A stretch of DNA of 64,000 nucleotides, from NCBI GenBank assembly GCA_036501665.1, contig DASXZW010000085.1:1-64000 (forward strand). The letters run 5' to 3'. The translations under genes and the position numbers were made by a program. Positions within the stretch are counted from its first letter, which is position 1. Every line of letters begins with the position of its first letter. This stretch comes from DATAUD01 sp036501665. GTDB lineage: Bacteria; Verrucomicrobiota; Verrucomicrobiia; Limisphaerales; Palsa-1400. This document shows, in pieces, positions 15,713 through 24,283 of the stretch. A model generated the notes under the pieces. It was not told where the DNA came from. It was given only the letters and a program-made list of their open reading frames with translations, and ran no database searches.

Positions 15713-15846
15713 AGGAGGGAAGATGCTCGCGGTGGCGCGCCGCGCTATGCGCGGAAGTGAGGGAGGGAATTGGATGTTTACCTGGGGTAGCCCTCTGGGA
15801 ATCGGGCAACCCCAGGCTGAATTATTTTTCCCCCGTTGGGGAAATG
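15713..15846 (+). repeat. Structured dispersed repeat, copy 2
   Basis: Copy 2 of the repeat on the other side of the toxin-antitoxin pair. Its first hairpin is CCTGGGG (15781-15787) with CCCCAGG (15810-15816); compared with copy 1 a C-G pair has become T-A on both strands, a compensatory change. A second hairpin CCCC-gtt-GGGG follows near 15832-15842. The element at 61946-62009 is a related copy in the opposite direction. Beyond it, 15847-16308 contains only a short direct repeat (AAATATT-TGTGGCGGAGCGG type at about 15929-15950 and 15979-16000) and no gene. Confidence 0.7.
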
Positions 15847-16308
15847 AAGGGGCAATCTCGCACGATTATATAATCGCGCACACTTTGGTAACATTACGGA
15901 AGCGGCATCTCGCGGATTTCAGACCGAAATATTTGTGGCGGAGCGGCAGGGCGAATTCGTTCGCAAATCAAAGAGGGAAATATTGTGGCGGAGCGGAAGA
16001 GTCGGCACAATTCAAGAGATGCAACGCAGAACTGGTGCAGACAGCACAATATAAGAGCGGCAGTGCATAGCAGCGCTGCCGCGCTGGCAAATTGGCCGAA
16101 CCGGTCGGTGTTGCTGGTTTTGATCATTTGAGTTTCTGATCGCGTAGGACTGTGTGCATGTGTGAAGGGTGTTGGCTGGCAATGCAGATGATTTGTCCAC
16201 AGGCAAGGAGCATTGGGGCGGTGGTTGGCGATGTAAAAATTCTGTTTATCTTGACTTGATGTGGTGACTCGTACATAAAGGCGAACTGCTTTAAGCAAAG
16301 GCGCACAT

Positions 16309-18012
16309 ATGAAGCGAAATTCCACTTTATGGTCCATTGTAGTTGTGCAAGCGGTTCTGCTCCAAGCACTCACCGGCACGGTGAGCCACGCCGGAAACAT
16401 CATTAAGCTGGCCGAATCCGGAGATTTCGAGCCCGGCAGCACGAATAATGTGTACTCAGAGATCAGCGAATCTCCCACGTTGAATGATGCAGGCCAGGTT
16501 TCGTTTAATAGTGACCTGAGAGACAGTGGATTCTTGCAGGGTTACGGCATTTATCTCGCCGATGGAAAAAGCGTCACCACCGTGGCGCATGTGGGTCAAC
16601 CCATGCCCGATTTGAATGGAAATTTCTATTCATTCTACGATCTGGTCGCTCTCAACAGCACGAGCCAGGTGTTTCAAGCCAATTTAAGGGGCACGCTTGG
16701 CGGCGGCGACGACGATACGGGTATTTACCAATTCAATTCAGGGGGCCTGACGCAATTGGCGCGCGAAGGTTACGCCACTCCAGACGGCAATGGCATTTTT
16801 AAGAGCCTTGATAATGTCCCGGTACGAATCAACCGCAGCGGCCAAACAGCATTCAGTTGCACGACGACAAGTCCCAAACAGGTTTACGTGATCTATCGAT
16901 CCACCGACGCCGTGCTCACGGTAATGGCATTCGCCAAAGAAGCATCGCCGGATGGCAATGGGCAGCTCTATTCCTTCAGCGATCCTGCATTGAACAACAA
17001 TGGAGAAGTTGCGTTTTATTCGTCACTTCTGTCCACCAACGGCAGCACGGAGGGGTTTTTCAAGTCGGATGGCAATGCGGTTACGGTGCTGGCGCGCTAT
17101 GGTCAAATCGTTCCCAATGGCAATGGAACTTTCAGTTCATTCCGAGAGACCACTCCGGCATTCAATGATAATGGCCAAATCGCATTCGAAAGCGCTCTGG
17201 GAGGCACCACCGGAGGTTCGACCGATAACGCCGGCCTCTATAGATCGGATGGCGTAACCATGACCGAAGTGGCACGGAAAGGGCAGTTTGTGCCGGGCGG
17301 CAATGGCAGATTCCTGGATTTTGGAAACACGGATGTTGTCGCCATCAACAATCGCGGCCAGGTGGCATTTTTCGCGGATTTAACGGGCACGACGGGAGGC
17401 ACCGGCGATAACGCGGCGATCTGTCTAGCCGATGGCGCCAGCATCATCCAAGTCGTCCGCAAAGGCCAGGCGGCTCCAGATGGCAATGGCGTCTTTTCTG
17501 GATTTGGCTATCCATCCATCAATAACAAAGGCCAGGTGGCCTTCACCGCCACGCTGACTGGCACGTCTCGCGGCACCCTAGATAACCAGGGAATTTTTTT
17601 GGCAGATCCGTCGCTTGGCATTCTGCAAGTAGTCCGTTCAGGTTTGATGGTCGGCGGGGAAACGTTATCGAATCCAGAGTTTCTTTATGGCCCGAATTTT
17701 GGAGGTCTCACCGGTTTGAATGACAACGGCCAAATGGCCTTCTGGGCGGGCCTGAACGGAAATTACGCCGTTTTCTTATGGAGCCTGCCTGAAATTATAT
17801 CCGTCGCGAGAGTCAGCAACGACGTCCTCGTTACGGTGCAAGCCGTCGGGGGAACGACTAATTATGTGCAAGCCACTTCGACTCTCGGCTCCAGTTTCAC
17901 GGACATTGCCAGCGTTGTCCTTCCAGGCTCGGGTCTGGTGACAACAAACGTGCTGGACACGGGTGGCGCCACCAATACTGGACGCTACTATCGCATACGG
18001 CAGTTGCCTTAA
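16309..18012 (+). CDS. Secreted tandem-repeat protein (DUF7453-like)
   Basis: A 567-residue exported protein with a signal peptide (STLWSIVVVQAVLLQALTGT, cleavage near SHAGN). From about residue 45 to 480 it is built of roughly seven repeats of 60-65 residues, each with an N-x-x-G-Q-V-A-F core (LNDAGQVSFNSDL, FNDNGQIAFESAL, INNRGQVAFFADL, INNKGQVAFTATL, LNDNGQMAFWAGL) and a GNGxFxSF turn. The C-terminus (TNTGRYYRIRQLP) resembles the end of many secreted Verrucomicrobial proteins. This matches the DUF7453 type of secreted repeats; the function is unknown. No PEP-CTERM anchor is present. It stands alone after a long non-coding stretch. Confidence 0.75.
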   Translation: MKRNSTLWSIVVVQAVLLQALTGTVSHAGNIIKLAESGDFEPGSTNNVYSEISESPTLNDAGQVSFNSDLRDSGFLQGYGIYLADGKSVTTVAHVGQPMPDLNGNFYSFYDLVALNSTSQVFQANLRGTLGGGDDDTGIYQFNSGGLTQLAREGYATPDGNGIFKSLDNVPVRINRSGQTAFSCTTTSPKQVYVIYRSTDAVLTVMAFAKEASPDGNGQLYSFSDPALNNNGEVAFYSSLLSTNGSTEGFFKSDGNAVTVLARYGQIVPNGNGTFSSFRETTPAFNDNGQIAFESALGGTTGGSTDNAGLYRSDGVTMTEVARKGQFVPGGNGRFLDFGNTDVVAINNRGQVAFFADLTGTTGGTGDNAAICLADGASIIQVVRKGQAAPDGNGVFSGFGYPSINNKGQVAFTATLTGTSRGTLDNQGIFLADPSLGILQVVRSGLMVGGETLSNPEFLYGPNFGGLTGLNDNGQMAFWAGLNGNYAVFLWSLPEIISVARVSNDVLVTVQAVGGTTNYVQATSTLGSSFTDIASVVLPGSGLVTTNVLDTGGATNTGRYYRIRQLP

Positions 18013-18116
18013 GTACTGATGGAGCATAAATAGGGGAGGATAGTGACATTGCGGTCTTTGTTGGACTGCACTCATTCCAAGCGGCAGGAATAATTCATAT
18101 TTGCAATGGTCGAAGT

Positions 18117-19838
18117 TTAACGCGGGCCGGCGGATCCCGGATTGAATCCGGGGCCGAGGAGGATTTGGCCGGGGCGGGAGTCGGTGATTTTTCCGTTGTC
18201 CACGACGAGCGCGCCGTTGACGGCGACGTAGGGGATGCCGGTGGAATAGTGGATTGGGTCGGCGTAGGTGGAATGGACGGCAACGTTCGCCAGATCGAAG
18301 GCGACGATGTCGGCGGCCATTCCTTCACGGAGCAGACCGCGATCAAAGAGGTGGGCGCGCGCGGCCCCGAGGGATGTCATTTTTCGGACGGCTTCTTCGA
18401 GCGGGAGCAGTTTTTCGTCGCGGACGTATTTGGAAAGAATTTGCGCCGTGGATGCCCAGCCGCGCGGGTGGGATTTTTCCTGCGAGAAAATTCCGTCCTC
18501 AGCCTCGGCGGCGGAATCGGTGCAGAAGGCGACGAGGCGATGCTTTAACGCGGCGCGAACGTCGTCTTCGTTCATGACGAAGATGATGTTTTGGGAGGCA
18601 CCCTTGTCAGCTATAATAAAATCCATCAAGGCATCGACGGGGTCTTTTTTTTGTTCGGCGGCAATTTCGGCGATGGTCATGCCTTCGTACTTTTTGAGAT
18701 TGGGATTGAGGACGGTGGCGATCATCACGCCGGTCGGGCCGCCCGCGCCGAGGTATTCGTTTTCCCATTTGTCGGTGCCGTTGAGGATGTCGTTGCGGGC
18801 GCGCTGGCGTTGGACGGGATCGGCAAGGCGGGATAGGAGTTTGTCGGTGCCGCCTTCCTGCATCCACTCGGGCATATTGGCAACGATGCCATTTTCGGCG
18901 GCGCTCCAGGGATATTGATTGGCGGCGACGTCGAGGCCTTCGGCGCGGGCTTTTTCGATTCTGTCAAGCACATGGGGCATTCGGCCCCAGTTGGATTTGT
19001 GGGAGGTTTTGAGGTGCCAGATGTTGGCGGGGATATGGGCTTCGCGGGCGATGCGGAAAACTTCGTCGAGGGAGGCGTCGATCTGGTCGGACTCGGAGCG
19101 TTGGTGTGTGAAGTAGATTCCGCCGTAGCGCGCGGCGACTTTGGCCATCGCGATGATTTCTTCGGTGGAATTGTACATATCCGGGACATATTCCAACGCG
19201 GTGGAGACACCGAGGACGCCTTCGCGCATGGATTGATCGACGATGGCTTGCATTTTTTCGAGTTCATCGGGGGTGGCGCGGCGGTTTTGCTCGCCAATGA
19301 CCAGCGAGCGAACGGTCCCCAAGCCGACGCAGGTGCCGAGGTTGATCGCTGCGCCTTTTCGGCGGAAGGCGGCGAAGTAGCCGGTGAAATTGGTCCAATC
19401 GGGGCGGACGCCGTAGCGTTTCCAGGTATCTTCGCCGGCGGAGATTACGCTCGGTTTGGTGGGGGCGATTGAGGAGCCTTCGCCGGTGATTTCCGTGGTG
19501 ATTCCCTGGGTGATTTTCGACGCGGCGCGGGGATCGACGAGGACGTTGTATTCGGATTGGCCGAGGAGGTCGATGAAGCCGGGTGTGACGGTGAGGGAAC
19601 GGGCGTCAATGCGGCGTTTGGCGGCGGTTTTGCGATTTTCTGAGAGTGTGCCGATGCCTGAAATGTGGCCGTCGCGCACGGCAACATCGCCGCGGAAGCC
19701 GGGTGAGCCAGAACCATCAACAACCAAACCCCCTTCGAAGATGAGGTCGTCGGGCTGGGCAGCGGCTTGGGCGGAGTTGAGGAAAAGGAAGGTCGAAAGC
19801 GAAATCGCCAGCGCAAGGGTGCGGAGGAATTTGTTCAT
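18117..19838 (-). CDS. N-acyl-D-amino-acid deacylase-like amidohydrolase
   Basis: A 573-residue exported protein of the amidohydrolase superfamily. The start at 19838 gives a signal peptide (MNKFLRTLALAISLSTFLFL). D-aminoacylases hydrolyse N-acyl-D-amino acids using zinc. The strand-1 motif, normally FIDxHxH, here reads TPGFIDLLGQSEYN, so the His pair is absent; the later residues THQRSES, WHLKTSHKSN and FCTDSAAEAE (His, His, Asp positions) are kept, and the usual metal-bridging Cys region reads ITTEITGEGSS. It therefore belongs to a subfamily with a reduced or altered metal site, and its substrate is uncertain. The C-terminal TSLGAARAHLFDRGLLREGM and ADIVAFD segments are typical of the family. 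Confidence 0.82.
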   Translation of the reverse strand: MNKFLRTLALAISLSTFLFLNSAQAAAQPDDLIFEGGLVVDGSGSPGFRGDVAVRDGHISGIGTLSENRKTAAKRRIDARSLTVTPGFIDLLGQSEYNVLVDPRAASKITQGITTEITGEGSSIAPTKPSVISAGEDTWKRYGVRPDWTNFTGYFAAFRRKGAAINLGTCVGLGTVRSLVIGEQNRRATPDELEKMQAIVDQSMREGVLGVSTALEYVPDMYNSTEEIIAMAKVAARYGGIYFTHQRSESDQIDASLDEVFRIAREAHIPANIWHLKTSHKSNWGRMPHVLDRIEKARAEGLDVAANQYPWSAAENGIVANMPEWMQEGGTDKLLSRLADPVQRQRARNDILNGTDKWENEYLGAGGPTGVMIATVLNPNLKKYEGMTIAEIAAEQKKDPVDALMDFIIADKGASQNIIFVMNEDDVRAALKHRLVAFCTDSAAEAEDGIFSQEKSHPRGWASTAQILSKYVRDEKLLPLEEAVRKMTSLGAARAHLFDRGLLREGMAADIVAFDLANVAVHSTYADPIHYSTGIPYVAVNGALVVDNGKITDSRPGQILLGPGFNPGSAGPR

Positions 19839-20049
19839 CTTTCGTAGTGGCGCACAGAATCGACGGCTGCTTCCAGCGCAATGGATGGGACTTTGCCCGT
19901 CCAAACCTTGAGTTTGTCCCTTTTCACGATTTTGCCCCGATTTGGTATAGTCCTAATGCGTCCGGTTGTGTCCATTTTCGGGGTAGCCATTGCGTGATAA
20001 TTGTGGCTGATTGAACATGTTATTGCAAGGGACAGCTCCCCGATCCTTC

Positions 20050-20077
20050 GCGGACGCCTCGGCGAGGCGTCCCTACC
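20050..20077. repeat. REP-type hairpin, family A
   Basis: Perfect 7-bp arms GACGCCT and AGGCGTC around CGGCG, followed by CCCTACC. On the other strand this reads GGTAGG before the hairpin, i.e. a GTAG tetranucleotide 5' of the stem, as in REP elements mobilised by RAYT-type transposases. It lies between the divergent amidohydrolase and response-regulator genes. Identical or near-identical copies are at 35534, 39747 and 55041. Confidence 0.8.
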
Positions 20078-20128
20078 TTGGACGGCGCTTGCGTTGGGAA
20101 CGGAGATTGCTTTATCCTCGATCTTACA

Positions 20129-21214
20129 ATGGCATCACGCCACAAATTGCTGTTGCTCGATGATGACGAGCAGATGTTGGAATTGTACAAGGAACTCCTT
20201 CAACAATTGCCAAGCCAGCCGGAGGTCACCGTTTCCGATTCGGGAGCGCGGGCGATCGCGTTGCTGGAATCCGAACCTTTCAGCCTGCTGATCACGGACT
20301 TGCGCATGCCGAAGATGGACGGGTTGCAGGTGCTTACCATAGTCCGGCGCAAATATCCACAGCTTCGCATCATTGTTTTGACGGGCGTGGTGGATGAGGA
20401 ATACCGCTCGCGCGCTTATGCGTTGGGTGTGGACCTTTTTTGGCAAAAGCCGGGGAGCGAAGAAGAATTTGCCCTGTTCAAGGACTGCATCGAATCGCTG
20501 TTGGGACGCGAGGCTGCCGGGGACGGCGGGTTTCGCGGGATGCAGAGCAAGAGCCTTGTTGATTTGATCCAACTGGAGTGCCTTTCGCAAAGTTCGTCTG
20601 TGCTGCGAATCAGCCAGGGGACGAGCGTCGGGAAAATTTGGATCAAGGAAGGGGAGATCATTGACTCGAGCGCGGGAGATTACACGGGCGAAGAGGCGTT
20701 TCGGGAGATTCTGTCGTGGAAGACCGGGAATTTTGAGATTTTGCCGACGGAGACGGAACATGTTCGCACGATCACCAATTCGACCCAAGGGCTGCTGCTG
20801 GATTCGGCGCAGGCGATGGACGAATGGCGCGGACAGCAGGCTGGGACTTCGCCCGGCGCGAACACCACGGTGCCAAGCAATCCGGCGTTGGCGGCGCTGG
20901 CGCGATTTGAGGGTGTTGAATTCGTATTGACGATGCCGGTGAATGATAAACTCGCGTCGCTTTCGTGGGGGTTGGATAATGTGGACCAGACGGCGGCGTG
21001 GTCGCGCGAGACGCAGAGGAAATTGCGGGATTTGGGGGAAAAACTTGGCGCGGGCACGCTCTCGCAAGTTTGCGGGTATGGATTACAGAGGCATTGGGCG
21101 CTTGCGGGGGATTATCAACGCGGCGGGTTGCTTTGCGTCGGTTTCCGGCGGACTTTGGCGAAGGATAAAGTCGAGGCAACGATGAAGCAGGTGTTCAACA
21201 AGTGGACGTCATAA
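20129..21214 (+). CDS. Response regulator with PATAN (DUF4388) and roadblock-like domains
   Basis: A 361-residue signalling protein starting MASRHKLLLLDDDEQMLELY. Residues 1-125 are a receiver domain with the acidic pair (DDD), phosphoacceptor Asp about 57 (LLITDLRMPKMDG), Thr about 85 (IIVLTG) and Lys (FWQKPGS). Residues about 145-220 resemble the PATAN/DUF4388 domain (MQSKSLVDLIQLECLSQSSS, IWIKEGEIIDS, GEEAFREILSWKTGNFEI). The last 105 residues (ALARFEGVEFVLTMP through GGLLCVGFRRTL) have the pattern of a roadblock/LC7 domain, often a partner of small GTPases. No DNA-binding output is seen, so it should act through protein contacts. Two small genes follow closely. The ATG at 20129 was preferred to an upstream ATG at 20078. 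Confidence 0.8.
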   Translation: MASRHKLLLLDDDEQMLELYKELLQQLPSQPEVTVSDSGARAIALLESEPFSLLITDLRMPKMDGLQVLTIVRRKYPQLRIIVLTGVVDEEYRSRAYALGVDLFWQKPGSEEEFALFKDCIESLLGREAAGDGGFRGMQSKSLVDLIQLECLSQSSSVLRISQGTSVGKIWIKEGEIIDSSAGDYTGEEAFREILSWKTGNFEILPTETEHVRTITNSTQGLLLDSAQAMDEWRGQQAGTSPGANTTVPSNPALAALARFEGVEFVLTMPVNDKLASLSWGLDNVDQTAAWSRETQRKLRDLGEKLGAGTLSQVCGYGLQRHWALAGDYQRGGLLCVGFRRTLAKDKVEATMKQVFNKWTS

Positions 21215-21215
21215 G

Positions 21216-21500
21216 ATGAGCACGAAACTCGAATTAAAACCTTTGCCCAGCGGCAGTTTCACCGTCGATTCCGAAGGCGGCATTATTATTTCCACGGTTT
21301 CACAGACCTTCCCGCAGACCACGCTTGAGGAAATTGGGCGGACGGTGGTGACGATTTTTCGCGAAGCGAGCGAGGCGCGAGCAGGATTTGGGGAATTGGT
21401 GGTGCAATATACAGCTTTTAAAATCACCGCGCGCGAAATGCGCGGAGGCGCGATTATTTTTCTCTCGCCAAAGGCCCCGCAACTGGTATCTCGAACATAG
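21216..21500 (+). CDS. Small roadblock-like protein in the signalling cluster
   Basis: A 94-residue soluble protein, MSTKLELKPLPSGSFTVDSE, with a central strand-helix-strand pattern (GGIIISTVSQTFPQTTLEEI, VVTIFREASEARAGFGELVV, GGAIIFLSPK). The pattern resembles a short roadblock/LC7 domain, similar in outline to the C-terminal domain of the preceding response regulator; this is a resemblance only. The start codon follows the regulator stop by one base, so the two are translationally linked and probably form one complex. Confidence 0.6.
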   Translation: MSTKLELKPLPSGSFTVDSEGGIIISTVSQTFPQTTLEEIGRTVVTIFREASEARAGFGELVVQYTAFKITAREMRGGAIIFLSPKAPQLVSRT

Positions 21501-21506
21501 CGACCT

Positions 21507-21911
21507 ATGCGCAACAAAGATCTGGATCAACTCGTCGTCCAATTGGAAAACTATTTGGAGTGCCTCAAGCAGTTCAATTACTACGTCAACCTGTCCCGCG
21601 CAAAGAAATTCGGGCCGGAGGACGAGAACCAGTTTCTGGAGGTGAAGTCGATCATCGTCCAGGAGTTGGAGTTGATCAGCTCGGCCATGGAATGCACTTC
21701 GCCGACGCGCGAAGAAGTTCATAGCTTGATCAGTTCCGCGCCTTCAATGCGGTATGTCGCGGAGAGCAATGAAGGGAATTTGCGCGGGCTGGAAAATCAT
21801 TGGCACAAGATTTACGTCGGGTTTCAGGCGATTCTCGGACAACTCAAAGTCAAGCAGCGCGAATTTGAATCCAAGTCAGTTATTTCTTCCGTCTTTGGAA
21901 AAAAGAAGTAA
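21507..21911 (+). CDS. Helical hypothetical protein in the signalling cluster
   Basis: A 134-residue soluble protein predicted to be almost all helical, with segments LDQLVVQLENYLECLKQFNY, EVKSIIVQELELISSAMECT and IYVGFQAILGQLKVKQREFE, and a basic tail (SVFGKKK). No signal peptide or known motif is seen. It lies six bases after the roadblock-like gene, so it belongs to the same operon. It may be a coiled-coil adaptor for the two preceding proteins, but that is inference from position. Family not recognised. Confidence 0.6.
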   Translation: MRNKDLDQLVVQLENYLECLKQFNYYVNLSRAKKFGPEDENQFLEVKSIIVQELELISSAMECTSPTREEVHSLISSAPSMRYVAESNEGNLRGLENHWHKIYVGFQAILGQLKVKQREFESKSVISSVFGKKK

Positions 21912-21920
21912 ATAAGACGG

Positions 21921-22751
21921 ATGACAGATCCAGTAACGGCGGTTGTCCTCGGAATCATCGAGGGAATCACGGAATTTCTTCCTGTTTCCTCCACCGGTCA
22001 TCTATTGATCGCGCAGCAATGGTTGCCGCGGCAGACGGACCTTTTCAACGTGGTCATCCAGACCGGGGCGGTGCTCGCGGTCATTCCCCTTTTTCACAAG
22101 CGGTTTCATCAGTTTATTTTCAATTACCGCGATCCAGCGGTGTTTGATTATTTTTTGAAGATCGTTGTGGCGTTCGTCATTACCGGCGCGGGCGGGTTTA
22201 TCATGGAGAAGAAAGGGTTCAAGCTGCCGGAGAAACTTTTCCCGATTGCGGTGGCGCTTTTGGTCGGTGGCGTGATTTTTCTTGTTGTCGAAGGGTGGTT
22301 GAAGAAATCGGGCCACGGCGCGGGCCAGGACAAGGAGCGCGGCGATACGCGAAGTGTCACGTGGACGGTGGCAATCGCGGTGGGTATCGGGCAGCTCATT
22401 GCGGCGGGATTTCCGGGAGCCTCGCGGTCGGGCACGACGATTATTTTTGCGCTGCTTCTCGGTTTAACGCGTCCGCTGGCGACAGAGTATTCGTTTCTTG
22501 TCAGCATACCGACGATGCTGGCGGCGGGCGGTTATAAGATTTTCAAGTCGGTGCATCATCCAGAAGCCGGCGCGCCGCACGAGAATTGGCAGATGGTCAT
22601 TCTTTCGACGGTCATTGCGGCGGTGGTTTCGTTTGTCGCGGTGAAATGGCTGTTGCGGTATGTGCAAACGCACACGTTTGTGTTGTTTGGGTGGTACCGG
22701 GTTTTGGTTGGGGGGGCGCTTCTTGTGGCGGTGTTGATGAAGTGGGTTTAA
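21921..22751 (+). CDS. uppP: Undecaprenyl-diphosphate phosphatase
   Basis: A 276-residue polytopic membrane protein of the BacA/UppP family. It removes a phosphate from undecaprenyl pyrophosphate so the lipid carrier can be reused in cell-wall synthesis; overexpression of such genes is linked to bacitracin tolerance. The two catalytic motifs are intact: EGITEFLPVSSTGHLLIA near residue 15 and FPGASRSGTTI near residue 165. Length and topology are normal. It begins nine bases after the helical protein gene and may be read from the same transcript. Confidence 0.96.
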   Translation: MTDPVTAVVLGIIEGITEFLPVSSTGHLLIAQQWLPRQTDLFNVVIQTGAVLAVIPLFHKRFHQFIFNYRDPAVFDYFLKIVVAFVITGAGGFIMEKKGFKLPEKLFPIAVALLVGGVIFLVVEGWLKKSGHGAGQDKERGDTRSVTWTVAIAVGIGQLIAAGFPGASRSGTTIIFALLLGLTRPLATEYSFLVSIPTMLAAGGYKIFKSVHHPEAGAPHENWQMVILSTVIAAVVSFVAVKWLLRYVQTHTFVLFGWYRVLVGGALLVAVLMKWV

Positions 22752-23090
22752 GGGCTAAAAGCCCTGATTTATGCGGCGTGGGACATTGGGCTTATGAGAG
22801 GAATGGGAAGGATGGGAATAATAAGGTCTTTGATGAGGTGCATCAGTTTTTGAATGTCCCGGGCCATCTAAAGGTTGAATATCAGTTCCGATGACAGGCC
22901 GCTCCTACGGAGCTCTGTTAACTTTACATATTTTCTATACACAGGCCGTCCCTGACGGGACTGTCCTGCAGCAATGGGAGGGTTAAAAATGGCATATGCC
23001 GTCTCGCCTCACGGAGAGGGCAACTTTCGGAGGAGGGTACTGCTTGCCAAGGACTTGCGCGGTTCTACACTTGCCGGAAATCATATTTTT
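22752..23090. other. Intergenic region with two hairpins
   Basis: A 339-base gap. In its second half, 22904-22975, one hairpin has the core GCTCC-tac-GGAGC and the next GTCCC-tgac-GGGAC, about 40 bases apart with an AT-rich stretch between. Each is set next to an ACAGGCCG motif, so they appear to be two copies of one small unit. Repeats of this form look dispersed rather than specific. The first half shows no gene. Confidence 0.45.
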
Positions 23091-24176
23091 ATGCCTGTTC
23101 AATTGCGCGATGCGTCGAAGTGTAAATACGATATTCTTTCCTTTGGCGAGTGCATGGTGCGGCTTGCGCCGCCGGGGCATGGGCGTATCGAGTTCGCGAA
23201 AACTTTTGAGGTGGATGTCGGCGGCGGGGAATTTAATGTGACTTACGCTTGCGCGCGGCTTGGGTTGCGGGCCGGTTTTGTCAGCAAACTGCCGGACAAT
23301 CCCGTTGCCCGGATCATTCTCAATCATGCGCGCGCCGTGGGCCTGGATGTTTCCAACGTGTTGATGGAGAAATTTGATGGAGTCGGACGGGCGAATCGGG
23401 TGGGGCTGAATTTTATGGAGGTTGGCACCGGAGTCAGGCCGAGTGTGACTATGTACGATCGCGGGCATTCTTCGATCAGCCGCATGAAGCCGGACGAGAT
23501 TGATTGGGCGGAGATTTTTGGGAAGCAAGGGGCTGTTTGGTTTCACACAGGCGGAATTGTGGCGGCGCTTTCGGATGACGCGGCGGCAGCGACGAAGGCG
23601 GCTTTGCAGGCGGCGCGCGCGGCGGGAACGGTGACGAGTTACGATTTGAATTATCGCGGCAAACTGTGGAGCAGCCAGAAAGCGATCTCTGTCACGAGAG
23701 GGTTGATCGAGCATGTGCAAGTGCTGATCGGGAACGAGGAGGATTTTCAGAAGGCGCTGGGCTTTGAAGTAGAAGGAACGAGCGCGGATTTGAGGAAGCT
23801 GCCGGTCGAGGCTTACAAGCGGATGGTGCGCCGGGTGGTGAAGGAGTTCCCGCATATCAAAGCTGTCTGCACGACGTTGCGCGAAGTGAAGAGCGGGCTT
23901 GTCAATAATTGGGGCGGAATTCTCTGGCACGAGGGAAAATTTTATGAGGCGCGGCAATTCAAGGACCTGGAAATCGAGGATCGAGTCGGCGGCGGGGACG
24001 GATTTTCGAGCGGTGTCGCTTATGGGTTCAGCAAGGGAATGCCGCCGTCGGAGATAGTGGATTTTGGGGCGGCGCATGGGGCGTTGCTGCACACGACGCG
24101 CGGGGACACTTCGCAGATCACGTTTGACGAGGTGATGCATGTGATGAAGGGTGGGTCGGCGAGGATTCAGAGATAG
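23091..24176 (+). CDS. kdgK: PfkB-family sugar kinase, 2-keto-3-deoxygluconate kinase-like
   Basis: A 361-residue kinase. It begins its recognised fold with YDILSFGECMVRLAPPG and has GGGEFNVTYACARLGLRAGF for substrate binding; the catalytic block reads VGGGDGFSSGVAYGFSKG in place of the commoner GAGD motif (GGGD keeps the Asp). The overall form is that of 2-keto-3-deoxygluconate kinases, which phosphorylate a sugar-acid breakdown product ahead of aldol cleavage. The start at 23091 (ATG) is chosen because a frame extending 39 codons upstream lacks family similarity and runs through a hairpin repeat. No aldolase gene lies nearby, so the symbol is tentative. Confidence 0.75.
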   Translation: MPVQLRDASKCKYDILSFGECMVRLAPPGHGRIEFAKTFEVDVGGGEFNVTYACARLGLRAGFVSKLPDNPVARIILNHARAVGLDVSNVLMEKFDGVGRANRVGLNFMEVGTGVRPSVTMYDRGHSSISRMKPDEIDWAEIFGKQGAVWFHTGGIVAALSDDAAAATKAALQAARAAGTVTSYDLNYRGKLWSSQKAISVTRGLIEHVQVLIGNEEDFQKALGFEVEGTSADLRKLPVEAYKRMVRRVVKEFPHIKAVCTTLREVKSGLVNNWGGILWHEGKFYEARQFKDLEIEDRVGGGDGFSSGVAYGFSKGMPPSEIVDFGAAHGALLHTTRGDTSQITFDEVMHVMKGGSARIQR

Positions 24177-24238
24177 AACAGCGGGGGTGCGAGATAAGTA
24201 AATTCTATAAGCCAGTCGCGCCAACGCCTGGGGAATTT

Positions 24239-24269
24239 CAGAGGCGGCGACGCAGCACCGCCCTACCAA
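24239..24269. repeat. REP-type hairpin, family B (variant), at the gluQ start
   Basis: A GGCGG ... CCGCC-type palindrome, GAGGCGGC then GCACCGCC, followed by CTACC, closely matching the element at 27865-27895. On the opposite strand it also begins with GTAG. Its right end is only 15 bases from the apparent gluQ start at 24284. Confidence 0.65.
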
Positions 24270-24283
24270 CGTATCGCGGAAGA

